A DNA stretch of 64,000 nt from Parietichytrium sp. I65-24A. Taxonomy: Eukaryota > Sar > Bigyra > Thraustochytrida > Thraustochytriidae. The translations under genes were made by a program, and so were the position numbers. The stretch covers positions 253,797 through 317,796 of the forward strand of contig BLSF01000048.1 in assembly GCA_012862575.1 (NCBI GenBank). Reading direction: 5' to 3'. Every line of letters starts with the position of its first letter. Position 1 is the stretch's first letter. Below, one piece after another: positions 21,201 through 28,147 of this stretch. Below the pieces are notes generated by a model, which was not told where the DNA came from, did not search any database, and saw only the letters and a list, made by a program, of their open reading frames with translations.

Positions 21201-21476
21201 GCCTCCGAAAGCGAAATCGAAGCAGCCAAGCAGCTCATTTCTAGACTTCTCCAGCGTGGGCCGTGCCCACTAAATCGTATAAAAGAAGCTTGTGAGAAGT
21301 TTGTACCTCCTATTAGCTGGGGCGCCGCCAAACAAGCACGGAGAATCATGGGAGTCGTTCAGTGCAAAGATAACGTGAAAATTGATGGAGCTGTTCAGAT
21401 CGTGCGCTTCTGGCGCCAAGGCTCGCCGGACGAAATTGCATACCTGGCCCGCAAAGCAGAAGATAGTGGGTTGTGA
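15207..21476 (+). CDS. Nicotinamidase - ankyrin - UBR finger - RyR x2 - ankyrin - polycystin/TRP channel fusion
   Basis: A single 2089-residue open frame with ATG in a GGAGAG leader. Residues 1-215 are a nicotinamidase/isochorismatase-type hydrolase with the full known active-site set: D13, K126 and C158 (catalytic, in GLATDYCV) and metal ligands D51, H53, H57 and H88. Ankyrin-like repeats follow (about 270-560). Next comes a UBR-type zinc finger (C606, C624, C627, C632, C635, H640 and the 670-674 CYCEC cluster). Two RyR domains lie at about 711-783 and 842-921, each with an IHxVWAxEK...GW core, and then more ankyrin repeats (about 962-1090 and 1206-1230). The membrane part is polycystin-like: S1 near 1390, a TOP-type extracellular domain to about 1580, S2-S6 to about 1790, with INLLIAVVSDVYPRER closing S6. 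A coiled coil (about 1945-1975) and a small unknown C-terminal domain end the protein. Inferred role: a cation channel gated by, or coupled to, nicotinamide/NAD+ chemistry. Confidence 0.85.
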   Translation: MAADPVRALLIIDVQNDFIDGSLAVPGAKDILDVVNGLRRKQFDYVYLCLDWHPVNHCSFRTNNPGAELFQVLYLPNTGDAQRMWPDHCVEGSRGAQPHEDLLIEPSDIWSFAGTNPRRDSYSVFKDNGSKHFTDMVNSLRENNVSEIYVTGLATDYCVQYTVLDAKVYLTNAEVFVIEDACRGLSEEGVERAYKSFELEKVKVIKSTGKEIGFIPNRKTRFDGKLELLRPNLFRGQKIPDLDEAYEAIVCGASLSRKKLKALVKAGAINHECSWSAATLLHASSERGSLNDIALIFEVGGSQLDSTKLNCRGENALMLAIRHLVGHHRVKTIKAILRHSSESQRKLLLHAKTLEQEQTVLMMACQQGDLEIVELLLETDHSVEHLSQKSKFKKTALMYASMKDTPEAGAIVELLLRSRQPGTERLKLISAVDSEGWNALHFGAKSGCLAKVDWGRALGTADLVACLPFNNRTSDGLGFSVLQLAACNGHDEVIRTILELCEVDSERNSEKSSLALAVNNTIRGTGDTELDLSLKRGHLECSRLLLRLSAHASTESDKMQELLHRLVLMGDVEACESILDFADENEIVIDEALVVLTQRMESPETCTFSFANYTHPVQQYLHFCEFCSAWVCLVCKDRCHGRDTCRSKLRNLDLEHSPSKGWRRRDIQVCYCECPRESCCASSDLDLREKEARTFSPAPIHTGHICLDGPLIHLSKMLARNIHNVWAQEKHDDGWAYSKSRDDSKKLHPLLLPFDTLTEEAAKYNTDISIETIKVIKALGYELIPPASKQNTEKALEEALHLPDKVSPKSHRASTVEDKFADIAWRPTDPKCSPMDTNKITLPQELKELVECVAKNSHEVWASEKVRKGWRYAPARNIKVGLKLNKSLVPFAALDESEKKHLLHGSTEMIKAICLLGYRVVKESDDRSAPSRLRRTMERFLPPSQISAESCHNLIETRRELFNQYLFAATRRGQFNSIDILIATQQSMHVGANLNAQDKFGHTALYIAVKRGHAQTVRRLLQLHVRIDLKDNNGVSSLALAAYLGNLDLCQELVRHDADILSVDTMGFTPLHHAAYRGNLEVCGYLVECLQLRYQTTSVVNLNSSSVLHVKGLPQGSGSFNGAESPRLDGAKKSMMKRLSFKTGQHLKLDRSSTKISPLPMKAHSPKVNNFLDGSSMQRGSPRSPSRSESGLEDDALSAQYSLTSFSPLSLAIFMNQINIVELLIKSGADPMLSDDSSNNADKSFPPYIRALLHHIFTASEVDGLREEISLRAVQEESFSMKSSPLGQFMTGYQQGQVSNMNDGGFSKLAEQTMGIQSAWAAASHFARRPSFSRGDSHLELQNQTTRELNHALDQAQERLQGAAKMIQALNSSERVTRWRKVNALKQFYRETVLKAIMILAFAFNVQLAPDYDVASEQQWKSRIHEHLARILEEIETVEDFQQSFLSRVIRLDNTSNAATFLNFNYLIGAIRYVQKEHTSSGYFDYDEFVDYDLGREPVATSLDIVPQSAENMTTFLLQSGPSTNPLTLQSLNFEINLYNPFYDIFGIVDVELSSSFFDVPELTATVREFRLNYKRFPPSREFQVLLITLAILFIGHGIRHWYLKRGKRKDLRTQILAVILLVIILVVDIFVYEWSRHIHADSKLEEFQDLRSIQRLLEMERRAFGFFLFLSTVPLLNAARTIPSVGPVIVALLNTITNMAVIIYLAVVASACMLISLSFHVSFGTEVFEWSTLWKTFENLFHNPFIQVWDTMRSIFAESTSGMVLSVAYILFGTITINLLIAVVSDVYPRERKASDSLWETIVTQGIENDLWYARLSSSKRNKWCCSKSTVSEAESFRKLEGDLSIEYWQEEDILKGKEGIRYSANTKAAQPADSETEMRVRKLEEDVRTFLTKGSIQRSEYAGGHPVSARSGELTGRSYYGEFTGDGEQKPSSSFEAKSQGVENRLRDLESKLDLLLGKLDHLIPAQKNSSTVSDPWRARAAANETMMAEGGDAGIASESEIEAAKQLISRLLQRGPCPLNRIKEACEKFVPPISWGAAKQARRIMGVVQCKDNVKIDGAVQIVRFWRQGSPDEIAYLARKAEDSGL

Positions 21477-21674
21477 AATGTTGAAAGACTTCTTTTTTAA
21501 CGACAAATTCCAGTCAGAAACATTAACAAGTACAACAATTCTCACTGTCATCTAAATCAGCTAACTATTGTGTCCCACTTAAAAAGAAATTGTTCTGTAC
21601 ATTTTTGATGAACTTCTTGTCAAGCCTTTCCTCGAATCGGAGTACAGATGTGGGCGTTTATACAAGCTAGCATT

Positions 21675-24600
21675 TCAAAACGGCACGGCCTCAGCAATTC
21701 CCTCGAAGCGAGGGCGGTCACCGTATCTTTGGCGCGTGCGACTTTGCTTCGCGAAGGTCTCTTTGGTAATCATAGGTAGTGGCCCCAGGTCTGCAATGTG
21801 GACGTAGTTCCTGTTGCCCTGGTCTTTTAACAAGTGTTTCAAGCGAAGGTAACCATCGGCCTGTAAATTCAAATACACCGACGGCGAGGAGACAGGCAAT
21901 ATTACAGGTACCTGATCGGGAGGCGTCTGAAGACGAGATGCTCCCCTTACTACCTGGGCCGGGAAAGAAGTCAATGATGGCTCTGGAACAGGTGCAGATT
22001 GAAAATACTCTGCGGGTGTTTCAGTCTCTCGATCGGTCATTGCAGGAGCTCTCGGAGATGTAGAGGACTCCACGGTTGTCCGAGCTAAAATATTACTAGG
22101 AGCCATACTCTCCTTGGGAGAAGGAAGTGGCGCGAGCGTATGGGATCCAGCGACGTCTGAAGGTGCCGCGAACGAAGTGTTTGTTGACTTGGAACGATGT
22201 TCAGGATGCTCGACTTGAATCTCAACGCTGGCACGATCAGGAGGCGTTACCTGCGCCCCTGCATCTGTCTTCGCCACCTTCGGAACTCGCGCTACGTGGT
22301 GAAATTGCGCAGTGTACTGCGCTGAAGGCTGTAGCTCTAGCAACCGAGGTTTCGTCGAAAGAGAAGGCGGTTTGTGAAAATGGTCATCAGTGTGGTCACG
22401 GAGTAGTTGGACTTTGCTCGCCGCTTTTCTCTTCGTTCGAAGTTCCGTTTCCGTGTACTTTGTTGATCTAGGTCGAGAGAGGACCTCCTCAGATTGCCTC
22501 CGCATCTGCAAATGCGACTTGTCCCGAGAGCTGTGTCGGAGGAACATTTTCACGGCACCACGATTAAATACGACGCTGTCTCCGGATGAGGTGGAAACAT
22601 CTGACATACTATCGTTCTGCTCCCCTGTTTCGCCATCATCAGAAGAGCCTGATGAAGCCAAACTCTTCTCCATTGCGCCATCATTTCTTAAAGGACCAAG
22701 TCTCTCAACGAGCATGTCCACGAGCTCCGTGCTCCACGCTGCTCCTTGGGGTAGCTCGTCCCGTTGCTCTTGGAAGGCGCGATCAATCTTTTTCTCTATT
22801 TTGTCGATGGCTATAGCCATCTGCTGCTCGATTCGTTCATATTTTCGACTCATCTCGACTCTCAAAGTGGATAGAAAAGGCTCAAGCTCAGTGTTTGGCT
22901 TACTGTAGCTCCACATGGGCCTGCCACTCAGATTGGTCGCATGGCCTTGTGGGAATCGCTCCGTAAAGATCCACGGCGAAGGACGACTTCCATCGGACTT
23001 TTCTCCAGTTGAGGAGGTTTCTGAACCGGCAGAGGAAATGGCGTCAGATTCTTCAAACGTTTGCTCCGCTGAAGACTCTTCACCTCGCCAAAACCTCTCT
23101 CCTCCGTCTTTGTTCGTACATGGGCTCGAAGAGGAAGAATGGTCCTCCTCTGACTGGGATAAATCGTCTACGATCCACTCGCTAGAAGAAGACGAACAGC
23201 TCCACTGATCACTGGTGTCTGAAGACGATTTGCTACTCTGCGTTAGATCGGTGAGAAGTGGGGACTCCGTTGGGCTGGGAGACGTGGAACTAACACCTTC
23301 TTCTGAATCGGTCGTTAGTTCCTCGGTTTCCCCGGGCCTGGGCATTTGAACCTCTTCTGGCTTGACACCCTGAGGTGGCTTCAAATGATTAAGTACGACA
23401 TCGACCGCCTCCTTGTCAACTTTGAGAACAACATCCGTAATACTGTTCAGAACATCATTTGAAGCGTGTCGTTCAAACAGGCCAGAAATTGCAATATGGT
23501 CATCCAGATTCGCGCCCTTCGACATTGCAAAGCGGAGCAGCAGCGCTTCAGAGACCGGTTTGCGTGACGGCGGGAATGCACAGTTCCAGAGTGTTAAAAT
23601 AAGAGCTTGCGCGATGGGAATCCAGTCAGAGAGCCTGCCGCGATTTTTCAAGTGAGGCTTCCAGTCTGCACTGCAATCCGAGGTCCAGAAGAGCTCGAGA
23701 ATCATAACCCCAAGTTGCATGAGCTGACCAGGTGTGTCGGCGTCTCCGCCAATCGTTGCACGAAGAACTTGCGCAAAGCTTTGCACGTCATAAATATTTT
23801 TTCGCTGTAGGTGGACAATCTGAACCCAGGTCACGGCTTGTACAACAGATTCGCTCGTCTCATGCCGCGTGATCTGCTCCGACAGAGACGTCGCTTCTTC
23901 TACCAGGTTGGTGTGCAACAGCAGCGCGAATGCGCGAGAGCTTACTTTGGCTCGGATGCTGGCAACGATGTGCTCTCGATACGGTGGAAAAGACTGCAGC
24001 AGAGCGAGGCTTGCTGAGTCAAAAGACTCGACGAGCACCCTCTCTGCAAGGGCCACGCGAGTGTCGGCAAGAAGGAACTTGACTGCGTATTCGATACTCC
24101 AGTCCTCAATCTTGGCCGCAAGAGAGGCCAAGCGAAGAAGATTTAACTTACGAACAGTTCGGCTCGTCGGGTTCGCGCAAGGGCTTGGAACTGAAGTTAG
24201 AGTGGCATCGTTCAGAAGTACGCTCGCCAAGACCTGCCCAACAAGAGCGACGGCCGAATCTCGAGAAGGGTCCACGTCTTGCACCCAGGCCTTCGCGAGA
24301 TGAATTGCCTCGGCGACTTTGTAACGCCTGAGGAGTAGGCAAACAAGTGAATACGTCCCGGAAGGACTGTCTTTGTAGGCTTGTTGCGCATCGTCATACT
24401 TGCCCTTGAGGTAGAGATCATGGCCTTCCCAGACGGCGGCTACGGCGGACGGAAAGCCCAACTGATGATCCTCTCTTGAAAGACGGAGATGAGAATCTGA
24501 GTACCGATCGTTTGCGCGACCCCTGGCATCAGCCCAGACGCCAGCTCTCTGTTGCGAATACGCGAGAACAGCATCTCCAAGAAGTCTTTCCGAAGGGTCA

Positions 24601-26330
24601 GAGCTCTGGCGGGCCTTAGCGCCAAGGGCGAGCCATTGGCGGTCAAATGTGACACCTTGGCAAACTGAGATGTGCACTGGGGGCCTTGCACGTGAGGCGC
24701 GAAGTCCAGAGTCCACTTGTTCAACCACCTCACCAGCTTCCAATTCGTTTCTGTGAAAATGGTCCTCCGCTAGTCTGAGCACGTATACAGCGGCTGTGAA
24801 CTTGCCGGCAGCAACTAAGCCCACGCATACCGCGCGAGCAAGATAGCAAACCTCCACAAAGGCGTTCGCGCTTGAGCTGGCCAGAGCCAAAGATTGGGCA
24901 AAGATGTTTGTGGCAATAGCAGAATCTTCGCTCACAGCGCACCGCGCCAGGTACTCTGCGCACCGCGACGCCAGTCCATGCTGGGCCGCCGGCCCATGCA
25001 CAGCCTGGGCCCATGACAGAACCGCCTGTTGAGAGCGATCCATCCCCGGTCCAGGCGCGCAGTCCGCGTAAGTCTCGTGATTCGATCCAACCAACGCCTT
25101 GATCACACCACTCTGCAACGTCGCGGGCAGGTGCAGGCGCGCGGAGTGCATCCGTCCGTCAAACCACATAAACCCTGCCTCGTTCGCGATCGGCGCAACC
25201 ACAGTCCGGTTCCCGGGTTCCATTGTCCTGACGCGCAGCTTGCTCCTCGGCTGCGCGCTCCCTTTGAGCAGCACCCTCAGCGGCGCCCCGCAGGCGAGCA
25301 TCATCGACACCGCGCCGTCCGACCACGCCAGCGCCAGCACACTCCCGTCCGCGGCCCACGCCAGGCTCGTCACCGCCGCCATCTTCTTGTCCGCCATGCC
25401 CGTGACGTTGTCCCTGCGGCGCCCAGCTTCGCTCCGCACGCACCACCCGCTCCCCGTCGGCTCCCACAGCAGCAGCTCCCCGCCCACCGCGGCGGCCACC
25501 GTTCTCCCACCCCATATTGCCACCGCGCCCACAGTCCCCGCATTCCCCACAGTCCCCGCATTATTGACATTCTCCACGGTCCCAACGTTTGCGCCGGGCA
25601 GCCACGCGCTGCGATGGGCATCCAGCTCCCTTTTGCTGTCTTGCTTCTCCGCCGGTCCTCCCACCAGAATCCGCGCAAACGACAGCGCCACGCGCGCACC
25701 CTTCTTCCCCTTCTTCCCCTGTTTCCCCTCTGCGCCCCTGTCCCCGTCCCCGTCCCCGTCCCCGGGCGTCCCAGGTAGTACGAAAAGGCGGCAGAGGTCC
25801 AGCGCGCCGGCGTGGGGGTGGAAGTGCGCGGCCGCGGCGGTTCGGGGGTGCGCGTCGCGTACGAGCAGGCGCCAGGTGTGGGGTTGGTCGCGCGCCGTTA
25901 GGGGACTGGCGCGGCGCCAGAGCCACGCGGTGCCGTCCTCGCGCCACACCACGGCGTACGCGCCGCCGTCCGCGAGCGCCAGCGAGGACCCCTCGGCCGC
26001 GACCCACGGAAGAGCGGCGGAGACGAGCGCGGACACAGCGGGGTGGAGCGCGTACACCTGCAGGAGGTCGCGGGTGAGAACGGCCGCGTGCGTACCTGAG
26101 GGACTCAGCGCCAGTGTCCGCGCTCGCCGCAGTCCCCGTCCCACGCGGGAGACGCCGTGGTCCGCCGCGCGCAGCTGCACCACGCGGCCGCTGGCGCCCA
26201 CACCGGCAGCGGCAGCCCCCGCGGACACCCCCGAGGACACCCCCGCGGAGGCCACGGCGACGGACAGCAGGTCGCGAGGAACCTTCCGGGAACGGTGCGC
26301 GGACACCTCCAGCGAGGCGCGCACGTCCAT
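21675..26330 (-). CDS. Large WD40 / helical-repeat protein with disordered Ser-rich tail
   Basis: A 1551-residue predicted scaffold protein. The N-terminal part (about 60-410) has beta-propeller-like repeats such as LALSPSGTHAAVLTRDLLQV and LAWAADGSVLALAWSDGAVS. About 430-950 is helical and TPR/solenoid-like. About 1000-1130 is acidic and Ser-rich. A coiled coil lies near 1153-1183, and the last 70 residues again look ordered. The order propeller, solenoid, low complexity is seen in ciliary and trafficking scaffolds. CPLANE1/C5orf42 is one possibility but I cannot confirm it. The 5' third (about 25200-26330) is far more GC-rich than the rest, with internal duplications encoding NAGTVG and GDGDGD. 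It converges on the nicotinamidase-channel gene with only 198 bp between stops. No intron is evident. Confidence 0.6.
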   Translation of the reverse strand: MDVRASLEVSAHRSRKVPRDLLSVAVASAGVSSGVSAGAAAAGVGASGRVVQLRAADHGVSRVGRGLRRARTLALSPSGTHAAVLTRDLLQVYALHPAVSALVSAALPWVAAEGSSLALADGGAYAVVWREDGTAWLWRRASPLTARDQPHTWRLLVRDAHPRTAAAAHFHPHAGALDLCRLFVLPGTPGDGDGDGDRGAEGKQGKKGKKGARVALSFARILVGGPAEKQDSKRELDAHRSAWLPGANVGTVENVNNAGTVGNAGTVGAVAIWGGRTVAAAVGGELLLWEPTGSGWCVRSEAGRRRDNVTGMADKKMAAVTSLAWAADGSVLALAWSDGAVSMMLACGAPLRVLLKGSAQPRSKLRVRTMEPGNRTVVAPIANEAGFMWFDGRMHSARLHLPATLQSGVIKALVGSNHETYADCAPGPGMDRSQQAVLSWAQAVHGPAAQHGLASRCAEYLARCAVSEDSAIATNIFAQSLALASSSANAFVEVCYLARAVCVGLVAAGKFTAAVYVLRLAEDHFHRNELEAGEVVEQVDSGLRASRARPPVHISVCQGVTFDRQWLALGAKARQSSDPSERLLGDAVLAYSQQRAGVWADARGRANDRYSDSHLRLSREDHQLGFPSAVAAVWEGHDLYLKGKYDDAQQAYKDSPSGTYSLVCLLLRRYKVAEAIHLAKAWVQDVDPSRDSAVALVGQVLASVLLNDATLTSVPSPCANPTSRTVRKLNLLRLASLAAKIEDWSIEYAVKFLLADTRVALAERVLVESFDSASLALLQSFPPYREHIVASIRAKVSSRAFALLLHTNLVEEATSLSEQITRHETSESVVQAVTWVQIVHLQRKNIYDVQSFAQVLRATIGGDADTPGQLMQLGVMILELFWTSDCSADWKPHLKNRGRLSDWIPIAQALILTLWNCAFPPSRKPVSEALLLRFAMSKGANLDDHIAISGLFERHASNDVLNSITDVVLKVDKEAVDVVLNHLKPPQGVKPEEVQMPRPGETEELTTDSEEGVSSTSPSPTESPLLTDLTQSSKSSSDTSDQWSCSSSSSEWIVDDLSQSEEDHSSSSSPCTNKDGGERFWRGEESSAEQTFEESDAISSAGSETSSTGEKSDGSRPSPWIFTERFPQGHATNLSGRPMWSYSKPNTELEPFLSTLRVEMSRKYERIEQQMAIAIDKIEKKIDRAFQEQRDELPQGAAWSTELVDMLVERLGPLRNDGAMEKSLASSGSSDDGETGEQNDSMSDVSTSSGDSVVFNRGAVKMFLRHSSRDKSHLQMRRQSEEVLSRPRSTKYTETELRTKRKAASKVQLLRDHTDDHFHKPPSLSTKPRLLELQPSAQYTAQFHHVARVPKVAKTDAGAQVTPPDRASVEIQVEHPEHRSKSTNTSFAAPSDVAGSHTLAPLPSPKESMAPSNILARTTVESSTSPRAPAMTDRETETPAEYFQSAPVPEPSLTSFPAQVVRGASRLQTPPDQVPVILPVSSPSVYLNLQADGYLRLKHLLKDQGNRNYVHIADLGPLPMITKETFAKQSRTRQRYGDRPRFEGIAEAVPF

Positions 26331-27052
26331 CCTGCCTGCCTGCCTGCCTGCTTTACTGTCCCTCCCGCAGCCGAACGTACGGTTGTCTTAGCGGGCAGCT
26401 AGAAACAAGCGTACAGTTCGGCGGAGGGTACCCGAGGACCGGTAGGGCCCGTAACAGTACGCGCTGGTTCTTCGGTTCTTCTCCCACTCAGAGAGAGCAA
26501 GGCAAGAAAGCACACGGCGGTTGGGCGATTCGGTTCTAGCTAGCTAGCTAGAGTACTGAGTACTCTAGAGCACCTACAGTGAGCACCGTAGGAGATCGTA
26601 GGAGGCGCTCCTTGCGGGGAAGGGTTGGGGAACGCTTTGGGTCGGTTCAAACATGAGGAGGGATCAGAAATGAACAAAAATGAACAAGGTTGAGCAGAAG
26701 GACGGCGAGATAGAGTGTGCAGTGGAGAGCTGCGGAACCCTTTTTGCCGTGTATGGTTTGGCGGTCGCGTTGTGTGTATTTGGGTGTTGGGTTTCTCTCT
26801 CAGAGATCTCTGAGATGCGTGAACGCGTTGGCGACCGGTGACCGTGAGTGGGGAGGAAGTGGAGGCGGAATGGGAGCGAATAGAGTGACACATGAAAGAT
26901 ATTATCTATATTCGAACAACTAACAACGATTGGGCGAGCCAGACACAGACCCGGAATAAAAGGACAATATGGTCGAGGATCTCGAAAGTGAGAGGAACGG
27001 ATAAGTGTGCATTCTGGGCTCGCGATGAACGGAGGTGAAGTGGAGCGGAGAT
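26331..27052. other. Intergenic: promoter region of WD40 gene and 3' flank of upstream gene
   Basis: A 722-bp gap between two minus-strand genes. It contains a CTGC microsatellite at about 26334-26351 abutting the WD40 start codon, a CTAG repeat at about 26535-26550 and a perfect inverted repeat at 26548-26568. No credible coding region is seen. Confidence 0.65.
26548..26568. repeat. Perfect inverted repeat, 10-bp arms, 1-base centre
   Basis: CTAGAGTACT and AGTACTCTAG surround a single G. The core GTACTGAGTAC recurs exactly at two other intergenic places in this window. It lies about 220 bp upstream of the WD40 gene start, so it could be a protein-binding site. That function is inferred. Confidence 0.85.
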
Positions 27053-28147
27053 TTAGCGGTTTTTCTGGCGCACCACCTTGGTGAAATTGGAACGGGAGAT
27101 GTGGTAGCCCTGGATGAAGAGAGTGGCCTCCTTGTGGGCGACGCCTTCCACAAACTCTTCAATCTTGATTCCGGGAATCCCGCTCCTCTTGAGATGATAT
27201 GCGACGCGATAAAACAGCGCCGAGTAGATGCAGGACTTTGCGGCAGCGTGCTCAAGGCTCAGCGCGTACGCGGCAAGAACTTGCCTAATGGCCTCGTGCA
27301 AGAAGAACACCCTGTGATCACCGCAATTGCTTGCTTTGAACGCAGTCTCATCGAAACTAACGCGCACCGGGCTCTGGAACAAGAAGGAGTAGTCGTCGTT
27401 GAAAAGAACCGCAGCACGGTGCTTGGCCTTGGAACGTAGGTGGGAACTCTCCAAGGTCTGTGCTTCCTCTGCGGAGAGGCGACCGCGATGATACTCCTCC
27501 ATGACATCGAGAAACCAGACAGCTTCTTTGCTACTAATCCCGTCTGGTTCCACCATGCCAACGTCTTGCGTGCTCAGCGGCAATGGAAAGTGCGAAAAGG
27601 ACGGCTCATAAGTAGCCGAGAGGGAGTGTGTTTCCTGAATCTGCACATCCATCGAGTCCGCATAACTGCCCGGATGAAGCAGGCTCCCGGTGGTGTCGCA
27701 CTGGCTATCTTCGTTGTTGTTACTAGCACCAACAACGCTGGCACTGTCCTGTGCCATGGCACCTGCATCGCTAACACTAATATGTGAGCTGCTGCTCGAG
27801 CTACTCGTGCCGCCAACTGCACCGAGAAATGGTACCGGGTGGTGACTTTGATGATAGTCATGGAAGCCTTCGTCAGCTCTGTTGTTGCCTCGAGACTCGT
27901 GGGGGGTGAAGGAGACGAGCTGATTTCTGGTTTCGGTGTCTAAGTCTTGGCCGCTGTACTGTTTTGCGTCATATGGAAAATCTATGAGCAAATCACAGTC
28001 AAGATCTTCGTCGTCTTCGTTATCCAGGACTGCGCGCGACTCCGTGTCTCTGCGTCGCCTTGGCGCGCGTTCAGGTTTCTCAGCTGGCTTGGACGACTGC
28101 GAAGTAAAGAGCTCGTGGTTGGTATTATCGCGATGCATGAGAATCAT
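27053..28147 (-). CDS. Unknown acidic protein with helical C-terminal domain
   Basis: A 364-residue open frame from the first ATG at 28147. I do not recognise the family. The N-terminal two thirds are polar, acidic and low in complexity (DNEDDEDLDCDLLIDFPYD near the start, Ser and Asn runs near 100-140). The last 85 residues are ordered and probably helical, with FFLHEAIRQVLAAYALSLEH and later FTKVVRQKNR before the stop. A coding origin is supported by length, composition and the contrast between disordered and ordered parts. A missed upstream exon is possible. It could be a nuclear or regulatory factor, but nothing seen proves that. Confidence 0.5.
   Translation of the reverse strand: MILMHRDNTNHELFTSQSSKPAEKPERAPRRRRDTESRAVLDNEDDEDLDCDLLIDFPYDAKQYSGQDLDTETRNQLVSFTPHESRGNNRADEGFHDYHQSHHPVPFLGAVGGTSSSSSSSHISVSDAGAMAQDSASVVGASNNNEDSQCDTTGSLLHPGSYADSMDVQIQETHSLSATYEPSFSHFPLPLSTQDVGMVEPDGISSKEAVWFLDVMEEYHRGRLSAEEAQTLESSHLRSKAKHRAAVLFNDDYSFLFQSPVRVSFDETAFKASNCGDHRVFFLHEAIRQVLAAYALSLEHAAAKSCIYSALFYRVAYHLKRSGIPGIKIEEFVEGVAHKEATLFIQGYHISRSNFTKVVRQKNR

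Noticed and set aside
25099-26391. A long plus-strand open frame (about 430 codons) opposite the WD40 gene's 5' end
   Set aside because: The region is extremely GC-rich, so stop codons are rare on both strands. The frame is Arg/Pro/Ala-rich without domains, while the minus-strand reading gives propeller-like repeats and continues for 1551 residues.
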